Below are positions 34,851 to 47,793 of a stretch of DNA of 64,000 nt, piece after piece (the stretch's first letter is position 1; each line of letters opens with the position of its first letter). The DNA is from Mnemiopsis leidyi (lineage: Eukaryota; Ctenophora; Tentaculata; Lobata; Bolinopsidae): positions 373,898 to 437,897 of the forward strand of contig JH157001.1 in NCBI GenBank assembly GCA_000226015.1, written 5' to 3'. The position numbers and the translations under genes were made by a program. Below the pieces are notes generated by a model. That model was not told where the DNA came from. It made no database searches and saw only the letters and a list, made by a program, of their open reading frames with translations.

Positions 34851-37800
34851 AAACCTAACCCCTCACTGTCACAAAAAAAATTTTCACAGCTCCATATGGC
34901 TACATGGTATAGTAGAATCTATTCTCCGATCCAGGAGTTCATGTTAACGGAGCTTTGGAGGAATTGGATGAGACAAGGATGACAGTTCACCTAAAATTAT
35001 TCATTGCTTGGAAGTAGGAAGACAGTTTCATGAGCATGAGTTCGTGAGTGCAATAACTGCATGGTAGAAGGCAGTATCAAACTTAACGTTTACAACATAC
35101 TCGGAGATAGAAATAATGTCGGTACAAATAAGCAAATATACTGAACTGATGATTGTAAACTCATGTCCCATACTTATAATTAAAGTAGTACATACATACC
35201 TATATCGATAGAGACGCGATATAATAGATAAATAGAACTATACAACTATACAACTATACAACTATACAACTACACAAGTATCATGATATAAGTGTTAATG
35301 TATAAAGGTTGCTCCATATTCCCATAATTCTAGTTGACACCTCAAACCATATGGTCACATGATAAGTCTGTTTTTGCGGAGTCGCGACGTTAGACCGCGA
35401 TTATCCGTGTTAAGTGTGTGCCCAGGTGCTTTGCGAAGCATTTGTTTTGGGACGGTCTGAGAGGCGAGGTTTTGATTTTACAAATACGATGCCTTGGTGG
35501 GCTAAGAATAATAGAGAAAAAAACGCTCAAACCGCAAGTATGAGGAATTATCGACTAGTTTAGTTTGAATTATAAAAACAATGCTTTACGGTTTTTGGAC
35601 ATTGGGTTATTCAAAGATGCAGATCCTTTGGCCATGCAGCAGTCAAGATAAAATGAGTCGCGACGATTTTCTCATCTTATGGTATCTGTGGGAAATTTAG
35701 GTATTTTGACAGATCAATCTCACAATTAAGGCGTCTCTGGTATATGAACATCCTGGAAACCCAAAATAGACAAGGAAAAGAGAAAAAGTATCTAATTGAT
35801 TAAATCTAATGCCATGAATCAAAGCCATATTAACGCTACGCATCAAATCTAGATCTATACAATTAATTTTGCAATTGCAAAATTATTTTGTCATCAGGTA
35901 TATCATGTCGAAGTAGATCGAAATTTCTCATGAGGTACGAACGAATAACCAACCTTGGGTTTGAGCTGGTTCTTTGTGCTGCAAATGTGCTCTCATGTAA
36001 GTGCCAAGTCCAACTCTAAAAGCGGTTCTATTTCTGTACAGTAGATCAGAGTTTAACTCATCCAGCTACTCGCTTCAATAAAAAAACTTGGCCTTTAAGA
36101 AAATGATAGACTCTGTAAAAGTAATTTTAAAACACCCGCTTAAGATTTCTTGCAAAATTAAATGTTGCATACATAACTATTCTTTGACAGCACTTTGTGA
36201 TCATTTGGAAACATCGAATTATTCAAAATATAATTTCTTAATTTGTTTTTCTAAGGGCGAAATCTAAAATTACTTCTGTTAGATCTAGGCTCATATCTAC
36301 TATTAACTATCCGATTCTTCATCTAGGGCCTTTTAACAAAAATTTTAACAAAAATTAATGTCTGAATTCAAAATTCTGTATTGAAAGACTTAGGGTAGAA
36401 TTAAACTGCATACATAGCGTCAAGCGTAAATCAATGGCACGTTATATACCGTCTCGAAGGAAATTAGTCTATGACGTGCACAACGAAAACATGATCTTAC
36501 AACCTTCTTGGAATCTCAGGTTGAAAAATGTTTGACAGCTAACGTCAACGCTCCTAGTTACGTGCTACTAGCCGATACTTTGCCAAGTATTTGAAAATTA
36601 GAAATATTTGACATACTTTCGTATAGAAATTCAAAACTCACGTACTTTTGTCAGTCGTGACGCGATGAAGACAAGAAGACAACAATTTCCTTCATGGATA
36701 AAGACGATATCAACACAAAGGTCGCATGGATTGATATGACGAACCGATTAGATTACAAATTGCTGTGTTTAAACTATACTGGACTACTACTGCGTCACTG
36801 ATATAGCTTCATCACAAATAACTTAGATAGTTCAAAGTAATGAGTAAAGCCATGTATTTTAACGCAATTCATTAAAAAGATTTTAACGCGAATAAAGAAT
36901 TATCACGGTAGTTGTAAAGTCTAAACAGTTTCTTATAGCGTTGTTTTACGGGCATGCTAGCGAATTCTAAGAAGTGAAAAAGTTTGTTCGCTGAACATAA
37001 GCAATCAAACAAATTGGAAGACGAATTAGCTAATTGGGTGTCAGTTACCTTTCCTACTTAGATTCTTTACAACATGTTAAACTTTGTTAGCTCGTAATGA
37101 CACGTGAAAACGTCGATATGCTTCTATGCTTCTATGCTTATACATGCTTCTACCACGCATGCAAGGAAATGACATGTAAAACATAAGTTCACGTTTATAT
37201 CCACATTCTTGATCACTTACTCACTTACATCTATAAAACAAGCTCTGCGAAACACTAAAAAACGACCGTACAAAGTATGAAAGTGCGAACTCGCACCAAT
37301 ATTCCAATATCATTATTTACGATCCCCATGTTTTACATCACCGTGGTAGCCTCGCAGACTTTAAGACACTTAGACAGTGTCGTATAAACCCCCCCCCCCA
37401 CAAATCAGCACAATGACCGCACAACACGGTTCAACGCTTCACCGCTAACACACAAGAATCACAAAGCTACTCGAATATTCCCTGAAACACTTCCCTGAAA
37501 GGAGCAGCAGCAGGCCGGGGCCCCCTCTATCGGAACTCATCACGGTTAAATATGTTGACTAACGGAGACGCGACAATCATACCGGGTACCGGCCGTTCAA
37601 ATAGACAGAGTTATAGACACCACCATCCCACACACTTACAATCGCTTATCTGCCTCACATATGGTCGGTGAGACTGGTGACTGCTGTGGTGGGTGCGTGT
37701 GGACAAAGGTCAGGAGCCCCCTGAAAATTACACTGCACCACCTTATCATGGTTTGTAAGCTCGGCCGTTATTATCAGAAACAGTCGATGTGGGGTACGTG

Positions 37801-39234
37801 GCCGGTAATGATGCTAAGCTAGTAAAGTTGTGGCTTGAGTTCTTTAAACGAGTATATGTACATTTATTGGAGTGTGGTTTGCATTATGTGTGTGTGAAGC
37901 ATCTGCTACTCTAAAATTCGTGTGATATGGCGTACGCGTAATAAACATGTTGCTATGATTTTTCAAATAACAATCCTGTGGAACAATCTTTTGGGTGAAA
38001 CAATTAAGTTGAGATGGAGATAAAGCTCTGAATAAGCAAAACAAATCGTCTGATAGTCATAAAGGTCGTTTAATCTGCTAAGCTAAGAATTAATTGGTTA
38101 GAGACTTGATAATTTACGTTCTCGGATCACCCTAGCGAATAGAAATATCCTATTAAAAGAAAATAATCACAAGTTTTTATATGTGCCATAGAAAAAAAGA
38201 CGCATAATATCATTACCATAACGTTCTTATTTAAAGAACTATATTATGCCTGGATTTTAATTCATTGGATACAGACGTGTATGATAGGCTTGCACTAAAC
38301 TGTAAATTTTTGAACTTAGCCGCACTAAAAGTTAAAAGTGGAGAGCTCTATTTTTTCGAAAATCGTAAAAAAAGTTGTGCAGGTGCACCTGGGGCATGGT
38401 CTCCACAAATACATTCTGACATCAATGACTAACACCAATTTTACAGCATCACGAGTTTTTTATAAATGGTATTGTGACAAACAACATTTAAGTTGACAAC
38501 GATCCGCTTTTATTGTAGTTAAAGCTTCCATGAGCAAAAGTTGGCTGCCATAATTGGACGAATGACTTTAAAGTTCTCCTTCATCATTGTTACTAATTGT
38601 ATTCAAATTTAGTAGATCCGCGGCGTTAATTTGCATTGGAGAGTATTAGGGACTATCATGAAGATGAAAGGCAAATATAGATTACAGGTGGAAGGCTAGT
38701 AATGTAGAATGCCTTAAGAATAATAGTTCATATAACAAAAGCCTTTTGCTTTTGCTCTGAGCTTAATAGAATTAACTTCTTATTGGACTACGAAGTCAAC
38801 GTGAAACCTCTCCTGCTGCTCTGTTTTGCAATTCTCACTTTTTCACAACTGTTTAATATCTTGATATTTTTTATTCTAATGTGACAAACAGCGTTGCTCT
38901 TGATGCGAGGCTTCATAATGCTTCTCACATCCTTAAAAGACGCTTGAAAGGATTTAACATAATTCAGCATTTGCCGTCGGGAGGTTTCTGTGAACATGAT
39001 ACTAAAATACGGTTTTAATCACGTTCCGTTGATATATCAAACTCCCTTTGAGGATTACCAGGAGACTAGAAGAAGGCTTGATTTGCCAAAAAACTATTTA
39101 GGACTATTGAAGCACATTATAATGCACGAGGTAAACTTGCTTTGCATCCACAGTTCCCCAGTTCTGAACGCTCGGTAGCTAGAATCTGTCAAGACATTTC
39201 TGCAAGTTGGCATAAGGGCAGATTGGGAGATCAA

Positions 39235-39485
39235 CTCCGGCCTTTAGTCGGCCGATGCAAGACCAAAACAAGGCTTGTAAGGGCGATAAAAGGCCCATAT
39301 CAGGCCAATAACAGGCCTATTATTGGCCAATAGGCCAATAGCCGGCCTATATCAGGCCTGTAGACGGCCTATAGCCAGACTGATATAAGCCAGCAACAGG
39401 CCTGATGTCGGCCGGCTATCTGCCGTTTAAAGGCCTGGTATTGGCCTGATATGGGCCTGGTATCGGCCTCCTACTTCCTAGAGGC
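39235..39485. repeat. GGCC-rich degenerate palindromic cluster
   Basis: About 17 GGCC tetramers occur in 250 bp, spaced about 10-20 bases and embedded in related words such as atcaggcctg, cggcctat and ttggccaata. The composition is clearly more GC-rich than the surroundings. There is no ORF. It could be a decayed satellite or a clustered binding-site array. Confidence 0.8.
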
Positions 39486-39678
39486 CGGAACTTATCTCCC
39501 AATTTGCTGGCAAAATACCCATTTTAATTTTTAGTGACCTCGTTACAAAAACCCAGGCAGAGCTTTTCCCAACTTTTTCTCTGTTAATGGAGAGTCACAC
39601 GATATTTCACACGAATAAAGCCAGATCGTAATGCTGAGATGTTTAAGCAGGATTATTGAGGGCCGTGACGGGAATATT

Positions 39679-39745
39679 CAATCAACCTGGGGTGGGGAAT
39701 GGGGATGGTGGTCATTTGGGCACCATCCCCACCCCAGGTTGATTG
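39679..39745. repeat. Long hairpin, 25-bp arms
   Basis: The right arm 39721-39745 (caccatccccaccccaggtt plus gattg) is the exact reverse complement of the left arm 39679-39710, except for a 7-base insertion that duplicates aatgggg in the left arm. The loop is gtcatttggg. Such a structure fits a small-RNA precursor or a foldback element remnant. Confidence 0.85.
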
Positions 39746-40084
39746 TTAACTAGTCTATATCGGCTCCATACACTTTGAAAATGGATAGAACTAAGTTTTT
39801 AAAAGCGAACTCACTAAAGAAATTGATTCTATAGCGAATAGATATGGCACAATATCAGACGCTAGAGCGGGTATATATATCGACCTCAGGGCGAACGGGT
39901 TAATTAAGGACATATGGTAAATTGCGTTAGGAAGTCCAAATATATAGAAGTCCATATAAAGAACTTAACAAAAAATAACTTTTAAAATTGGGCAATTTTC
40001 AACATTTCAACAACAATTAAATTAACAATTAAAACAACAATTAAAAAATCATCTTTGAAAATTGCCCGGATCATGAACCATTGA

Positions 40085-40155
40085 CTTAGTGTGATGAGTA
40101 ATGGTATGACTTCGTGTGATGAGTAACGGTATGACTTAGTGTGATGAGTAACGGT
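40085..40155. repeat. ~27-bp tandem repeat
   Basis: Nearly three copies of gtgtgatgagtaacggtatg with its flank acttagt, in non-coding DNA. Confidence 0.8.
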
Positions 40156-43100
40156 ATAGAACAATAGAGCACGCCCGTAATCGCGAGCCTTGCAAACAGA
40201 CATAAAACACCTGCCTCAGATTACTTTGGCGGCGAGTCGAACTTTGAGCCATATGCTGCTGATCTTGGGTTGCTAGATCATGGTCCGTCAATTTTGGTGA
40301 ACAGAAAAAAAGGAGGCCCTAGAAATACACCCATGAGACATATTGTGTTTCGTCTCATAAGACAAAAATCTTGAATGAAGCACAAATACAATCGAAAATG
40401 TTTAAGAACATACTCTCTAATAAGTTTAATAAGTTACAGGCTTTGTTAAAGTTCAGCAACTAGATCAATGAGGCAATTTTGTAATCACAACTTTAAGTCT
40501 AATCTAGTGAAATGCTTAAAAGAAAATGTTTCAAAGTTTAGGAGTTATCAAGTAGGACTACAAAATTGTAGTTGCTTGTGAGACTCCTAATGGCATGATT
40601 AGATCAGTAAAGCAGTAAAGGGATTAATTGGGCAACGCTGCTAGCCGCTTGCCCTAGTTTTCCAGCCTTCCAGCAAGCCTTTATAGACATGATAATTCAT
40701 AGAAGAGCATTCATAGGCATTAAGTTCATTAGGTTGAATAAAAATGTTTATGACCACGCTCGTTGTAAGCATTGTTTAGATGCAGACATATTGAAACCAA
40801 AGTTATCGGCATCTCATCAAAAACCGTATTTCATTTTGAAAAAGGCTACTATTAGCTTATTATATTTGGTTTAATAAACATTTAAATCATGGCCTCGTGC
40901 CTGCATTTGATGATTATTTCACGGAAGGAATACAATAAATCAAAAAAAGACGTCTTGCAATGCAACATAATGCTTTACTTGTATCGGTCTGTGAGACTGA
41001 ATGCTGATGATGTAATCAATTGATAATGACACCATGATTCTTGCATCCGATAGAAAATGCACATGATGATCATTTGGACTGGCTTTCACATAAAAAGACA
41101 CTTTTAAAGATACATAAATCACACAAATCATTCACTGATCGTACTAAACAAATATTAATTATAATTCCCACATCAGTATTCATTTTGCGACCAGCTCCCA
41201 CTGCAGCGCGTATCTATTGAAACTCATGGATCATGGGAAAATGACGACAAACAGTACTGGGAAACGTGACCCAGGTGACTGATCATACTGCCAGCTAAAA
41301 ACCAGGTAGTATCAAAGACGAGGGAAATAATTGTATTAAATTGGAACTGTCCAGATAATGCTGTGGGAAGTTGTAAACAACAGCGATGCAAGGCAGTCAA
41401 TTAAGTTCAATCAATCTAGTCACGGTCAGAACATCTCGGTTTGAGCTAATTGCTGCAGCTCATTCCACGGTAAAGAAAGCAGGCTAGGTATAATGACTTT
41501 CAAACAGTTTCCGATTCATTCATCGGAATTACTGGTTTATTGGCGAGCTAATGAGCAGGATATACCGTTATTGTGTAAAACTTCATGGAAACGATAAATC
41601 ATGAGCAATTCTATCGGTAATTCTCATACAATGTTAGATTAGCATTCTTTTGGATTATGGCAATTATACTATTATACTATTAAAGTATTATATGACATTC
41701 CATTGCAAATGACTTCCGTTCATGGTTTATATCGTAGTACATTCATATAAAATCTATAAGCATTTGGCATTTAATTTTATATTAAATTAATAGTTCGGCA
41801 TTTATAAGTCATTCAAATTGGACCAACTTTCCCATTGCAAAATTTGGGACAGCGGCGATCGTTTTTTAGTACAATCTTCTGGGTTAAAAGAATGAAGAGT
41901 ATGGATCAATGGCATTACTACGATGAAAATATTTCAACTAAACATATCATTGGCATATGATTTCTAGTATTTGCAAGTCAGATGTGAGCTCTGACCAAGT
42001 AATTTAGCTACCATAGTACCATCTTACCTGCAAATACATAATAGAACCGGTACACAGAACGTTCACTACTTAATTTGGGAGTTTGGGATTAATCAATGCA
42101 ACAGAGAAATTTATATGCTCACAATAGATACTTAAAACTAAAGCTAATCCATCGCATGCATAAATTGTACAATTTGTTCAAGAGCTTAACTAATATGTCA
42201 TGAAATCAATACTAAAATATAATATTGAAAATACTCATTTACTGAAATAAGAAAAAAAAAAGAGAACAAAGAAAAAAGTAAATATCACTGCTAACCTGAA
42301 TTCTTTAACGCTTTTCATACTACTTTTGCTAACCAGGCATCCCTACAAGACAAAGTTGTAATTTCGCCTCAGTACATTAGTACGTGTAACACTTTCCAAC
42401 TACACGTACAACCACAACCAGCAAAATGAATATCGACAGTGTCCGGTTCTGATAAATTATACCGCCCAAGCTAGTTCTTCATTATGTTCGGCGGCACCAG
42501 CTGGCATTCAATAATCGCCGGGTCGGTGGCATTAGCAGCCGACAGTCGACATAGTTATAAGACGTAGAGGCTGAGGTGGTTAGAAAGCGGGTCTCATCTA
42601 CTTCAAGTTGTACTGAAATGTTGTACTTCGCTGATCTGGAGCAGGTGGTAATGTTTGACGTCTTACTAATATGAGTTCGAAATGGCATGATTAGATCACA
42701 TATCCGCCATAAGTATGTTTCAAATCTTGCATTATAATGGCAGATTTTCTTAATCGTAAAAGTTGCCCATATTTTGAGGGTTATATAACAGCATAATGCC
42801 CCTTCTAAAGTTGTTCACAGTCACAAAAATTAAAGGCTGGCCTGCCGCGGGCCAGGCTAAAACCCGATTTAATTAATTCCCTGAATGGAAGTTCTGAATA
42901 AATGCATAAGTAACATCGATTTTATAGATCGATGAAGCATAGAAAATGCATGTTAGAATCAATTATTTGTTACGGATCAAGATTTTATCTTTCTCTAGAT
43001 GAACATTTTGGCCACACAATGGTGGTTTATACAGTTGACACGATAAAACACAGATCCTGTGGGATATGAAATGAAAAATACTCTATCGGGTCAAAAAAAC

Positions 43101-43484
43101 TGGTTCTTGTGCAGTGAAGTTGTTGTTCAGAAAGTTACCAGTACCGGTGGCAGCTGTCAACTTGGTTGGCCGGTTGGGTACCCTGTCAACTGTTGAGTGT
43201 GTGTGACCTGCCAATCATGTGGTGAAGTTGTCGGTTACCCCGAAATTTGACAAATAAATACAATAAGGTATGATCACAAACTCACATGACCAATGAATTA
43301 TAAATCTTTTGAAACATTCAAACATACAAATTCATACTTTTCTCTACGCTCTGTCGTAATCTCATAAAACGTCATAAGCTCATATCTTTACTTTCAAAAG
43401 ATGCCAGATACAACACTATTTTGTACAATTGTTCCCTCAGGAATAATTACCGGACAGACAAAATGAATGACTACATGCAGACCT

Positions 43485-45115
43485 CTAGTAGACCCTGCTC
43501 AGTGGTAAAAACTTCACATCGACACCAGGTCCGGGCCCAAGGAGACAAGCAAAGTTCTTCTCCCAGTCCTCCATCATAGTCTCCATCACAGATATCAAAG
43601 TAGAAGACACCAGATTCCCTTTGTCTCGCATAATCTTGAGAGAGTGACGGAGGTGGTGTTTTGTTAAAGGTGGGTTTAAGTGAGTGAAAATGTCCACAAT
43701 GCCCTTCCCTCCAGGGTGTATCAGCCACTCCAGCTCATCTACGTCTGAGGTTTTTGTCAGCTTTCTGAGAACATCAGGCCAGTACTGCAACAGAGTGTTG
43801 TGAAGAACTGGGATCAGATTCTTTGACAATGACATCCCGTATCCCTTGTTCCTGATGCCAAGTGTGATGAAGTGGGAGGTATCCTCTCCTAAGAGGTAGG
43901 AAAAGGGTTCATTTAGCTTCCAGGAACCGACATTCTCCTCATCTGTTACTAATGCAGAACCACAGCCGTCTCCGAAGAGAAGATTGGGGATTACTTCGTC
44001 TAGCCCTAGAGGGTTCTGGAGGCAGAGGAAGGGACTGGAACAGTCTGCTGTCACGATGAGGACACACTTTGCTCTGCCGGCAAGGATTGTTGACCGGGCA
44101 AGGTCAAGGCATGCGATTGCCCCACCACAGCCAGTGGAGTCGACTGAGTAGTGGCATCTGAAAATATTGGCTAGCTCAAATAATGTTTGGGTTTATGTGA
44201 TTTTAAATCTTATTAAATCGGCAAGGCTTGGCTGGAAAGTTACTGAAACAGGTCATATCAGAACAGATTTAGTCCAATCGCATGGCGTAAAAGATAGATG
44301 AAACTTTGATTGATAAAACTAACTTTAGTCTGGTTAGCCCCAAGTTTTGCGGAAGCCAGGTACTGAGATTTGGCAACATGAGTCCTGTGGATGTGTTTGT
44401 TATAACGCAGTCGATTTGATCGGGACCAACGTTTGTTTTTGCCATCACTCCTCGAGCAGCCGTTACAGACATATCCTGAGTAAATTTGTGTTACCACTTA
44501 ACCGGTGAGTAACAATCGCACAAATTTTAGGCGGTTAGGCCAGGTGAATCATTAAGCAATGATGAGAAAGAATATGGACGTCGGAATTCTTTGAAGGAGT
44601 CGGAAATTTTTCCCATCATGTGACAGCGATTGACCAATGAGAAACCAAAAGCGACCTATCCATTTTGGGAAACGCTCTCACGTGATTAAAAAGAATTCAG
44701 GCTAATCCTCCCCAAGAATTCTGACGTCCCGGTCCATGAAGTTATGCGTCTAAAAGATAAAACGCTTTAATTTCAGATCTAGATCATAACCAACCTTAAT
44801 TGCTTCCTCCCAGACTAAAACTCTACTTCCAATAACAGGATCGAAGAATTTTTTGGCGCCTCGGAACAAATTTCGTCTGCTCGGTGAGATACCCTCAGAG
44901 CCATCCTTATCCGCGTCAAGGTCCTCCCAAAACTGCCTGAAATCAACGTAACAAGGTCGCTTATCTATCTCCATATTGTCAATTACATGTTTTATCTTAT
45001 GTTTCTGTTTCCCGGAGTAGTGACTGCATATCTCGTGGTCGAATATTCTCTTAAGGTCTTCTTTACTTAGGTATGTGTCCGGAGACACGCTGTGGACTCC
45101 TTGTACATAAGCCAT
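43485..45115 (-). CDS. Type III polyketide synthase (chalcone synthase family)
   Basis: Three exons on the complement, 45115-44795, 44475-44324 and 44157-43485 (stop TAG), give 381 residues, the usual family length. The ATG at 45115 opens the longest frame, with introns in phases 0 and 2. Family members condense malonyl-CoA onto an acyl-CoA starter by a homodimeric thiolase fold without an acyl carrier protein. The catalytic Cys is residue 168 in STGCGGAIAC. The catalytic His is 305 in WLIHPGGKGIVD and the Asn is 339 in KGNLVSSTL. Their spacing matches Cys164-His303-Asn336 of plant chalcone synthase. LFGDGCGSALV (the FGDG motif) and the C-terminal GPGPG loop are also present. No signal peptide or targeting segment is seen, so it is probably cytosolic. 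Starter unit and product cannot be told. Intron 1 carries a foldback element. Host-type introns argue against contamination and for an old or domesticated gene. Confidence 0.95.
44576..44729. mobile_element. Foldback MITE-like element, family 2, in polyketide synthase intron 1
   Basis: Terminal inverted repeats pair ggacgtcggaattctt at 44576 with aagaattctgacgtcc at 44714-44729. The interior contains ttttcccatcatgtgacagc and an inverted gaccaatgag/ttggtc-type core. It is 154 bp with no coding capacity. It is homologous, in opposite orientation, to 48985-49135, and fills about half of the 319-bp intron. Confidence 0.8.
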
Positions 45116-45263
45116 TTTAACTGCAGTTTAGATTTGAGTGCAGTGAATTGGTGAATATTTCAAAATCCAATTATAATGAATTCATCCAAAATTCATGTTT
45201 GTTTTGCCAACATGAACATTGAACAAATATCATCAAATCATAATACATTTTTTCCATCTCTAA

Positions 45264-45290
45264 TACTTTTTTGCCGAAGGCAAAAAAGTA
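45264..45290. repeat. Perfect 12-bp-arm hairpin
   Basis: tacttttttgcc, loop gaa, ggcaaaaaagta. It lies about 150 bp upstream of the polyketide synthase ATG. It could be a transcript-level stem, a binding site or a mobile-element end. Confidence 0.85.
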
Positions 45291-45482
45291 AAGTAGATGG
45301 TTTAAAGTGGTCGGATTTTGGAGGTGGTAGGTGAGTAGGTAGGTAGATGGCGGTGTCAGCTGTCCGCTGTTCGCTGTCCGCGGTCACAAAGCAATTTTAC
45401 ACATAGTGCAGTGCGCGCCACCGTTACCATGTCGACGTTACAAGTTGCCTCCGCAAAATTATTCTACGCTGAATATATATTT

Positions 45483-45495
45483 NNNNNNNNNNNNN
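45483..45495. other. Assembly gap (13 N)
   Basis: A short N run. Confidence 1.
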
Positions 45496-46910
45496 GAGAG
45501 CCGGGCCGCGTATCAGCCACTGCAACATGCAAGCTAATGACACTGAAACTTAACATCCGACAAAATTGAATTAAAAAATAGACCTAGTCAAACTATTTGA
45601 CTGCACCATCAAAATTATCCACATCCGTTGTTTTTTATAGCTAAAATTTCACGGCCGGTTATAAGTTTTCAAAACCGAAAACTAGTATGTATCAACAGCA
45701 GCCATTATCATGTCATCAGAAAAGTTGGAATAAAAATAGTTTCAGTTTACGGCCAATATTTTCACTGTTGCTTCCATGGTATTCCATCAGCAGTCTTTGC
45801 GGCAGAATTTACTTTTACAACATATCTGCTGCTCAAATTCTTTGCTTTTAGCACTAGCGGAGGGCAAATCGAAGAAGCCTTCCTTGAGAGATGGAAATCT
45901 AGCGTCCGCCTGAGACCTAACTAAGCGGACGCAATTCTTGTTCGTCATAAACATTACGGCTCAAGTGTTTAGAGCCTTGAATACCTTAATGATTGAAATG
46001 ATAAAGCGTGAAATTGAACCGTGAAATAAAAGAAATAAATTAAAGCTTTTTAACGATAATCAAGTGCTAACTTTACTTAATTGATAAACAAGTAAAGTTC
46101 TTTCATAACGATTCATAACGATCAATCTAAGCCTGCATTCTTCAGCCTTTTTGTTTACTAGTATGGATAAAACTAAGCAAGTGAAAATTTCAGAAAGATT
46201 AGAACCAGAACGCGATATTTTTGCCAACAAAATGTGCTAAGAAGATACTTCTGTCATCCAAGAAAGCATTATAGCATTTTCACCATCAGCCATTCAGTCA
46301 AATAAACTAGGGAGGTGCCGATACAAAGTGCAATAAATATCAAACCAAAACAATCCTACAGCCATCTCATGTGGGCGTTCTTTTAAAAGATTCGAGAAGT
46401 AGACAGTCAAACTCTACTTTCCGTGAGCTTGTACACACTGGATCCGGCTTGTTTTCATTGCGCAATTTTGTAGCACTTTGATCAAAGCTGAATTCCGCAA
46501 GCTTAGTAGCTTAGTAGCGGGGCTTCCATCGTCCAAAAGCCTCATTGTGTAATTGGTGCTGTACCGCCTTATAGTTACACTAGCTTACTTATAGTTCTCA
46601 ACCAGTCACACAGATATTGATATGTGAGAAATGGAATCTGTGAGAAATGGAATCTGTGTCTTATTATATATAGCATGGCATAGAAGTGATGGCATAGAAG
46701 TGTGCACCACCAATAAATACAGTTTGCATTGAATGGGACACATAATTCCATACACCTAGTGTAGAGTTCTTGAATTTATAGTATAGGCTCTATACAGGTC
46801 TAACCACATAAAACGTAGAAAGATTAGGACATGCATGGTTTATATTCAGGTGCATGATATGGGAATGCAGGCTTCGGAGCAGAAATAATTAAAGGACTAT
46901 ATCAATTGAG

Positions 46911-47020
46911 AAAGGTATTTTTGGGAGGGGTAACAAACTTTAACCAATCAGAAGTTAGAAAGCTCTGTTTTCTCGCTTCTCATTGGTCAAAATTTGTGAC
47001 CTCTCCCTTAAATACCTTTT
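46911..47020. mobile_element. Short foldback (MITE-like) element, family 1
   Basis: Terminal inverted repeats pair aaaggtatttttgggagggg with ctctcccttaaatacctttt. An inner palindrome pairs aaccaatcagaag with cttctcattggt. It is about 110 bp and homologous to 20402-20508. Confidence 0.75.
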
Positions 47021-47793
47021 TTCATAAAAACCTAAAAGACTGATTGAGCCAAAACCATGGGTAGTACACTAGTACATTGTCCAAGCTCGTTGTAAATCTT
47101 GATGCGGGTGGGCACATATTATATCCAGTTTGTTACAAGGTTTGTTGTATACAATAGATACCGTTTTACAATAGATACCGCTACGCTTTAATGTCTGAAG
47201 AACCATATGCAGAATATCATTTATAACAGACGTAAATAAACAAACGTTATGTTATTCTGAGAATAATATGCAGCGTCTGTTTAACATCTTAAGTCTTTAG
47301 TCTTTATAGGGCGCATAATGCTATAATGTGCAGGTTAACCGTTGTTACATGTTGCAGGTTTCCACTATTGTGTTATATAATAAGTGTTAACATGTCTGCA
47401 TCAACCTTTAGGGTACGTGTGTTTTGTGTTAATGTGTTATTTGGTCATTCAGGGGTGGATAAGATCAGGATTGAGTCGAAGTGTATCTGAGCTTCGAAAG
47501 TAGCTATGCTAAAAAGTTGGACAAATAAAAATAATCTTTTCATGATGAGTGAAATGACAAAACTGATAAAATTCAATTGAATTTACATATCATTCAACAA
47601 TCCAGAAAAAATTGTATCAAACCAGTCAGACAATAACTTTACAAAATACCGATCTTCATTAATCCACATTTCAATTTTCAATGAGAAAAATGTGTTAGCA
47701 GTTTCTGATAACCAATTTTTACAAAATATTGTACACGTGCTATCTGATAAAAAAAGTATCGTACACGTGCTACTATCTGATGTAAAGTTTCCC

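Larger units (their letters stand above)
34860..43470. other. Gene-poor region
   Basis: No supported coding exon on either strand. Contents: a short actatacaact repeat near 35236-35275, a poly-C run near 37390, the GGCC-rich cluster at 39235-39485, the hairpin at 39679-39745 and a 27-bp repeat near 40085-40155. The rest is AT-rich sequence without visible structure. Confidence 0.55.
45116..47793. other. Intergenic region between polyketide synthase start and TSP1 gene end
   Basis: It contains the presumed promoter of the polyketide synthase (low end), the 27-base hairpin at 45264-45290, a 13-N gap, a foldback element at 46911-47020 and the 3' UTR of the TSP1 gene (high end). The + strand ORF at 45628-45924 (98 codons) has no recognisable feature and is not called as a gene. 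Confidence 0.6.

Noticed and set aside
45628-45924. 98-codon + strand ORF
   Set aside because: No domain, no splice partners and ordinary AT-rich composition; length is compatible with chance.
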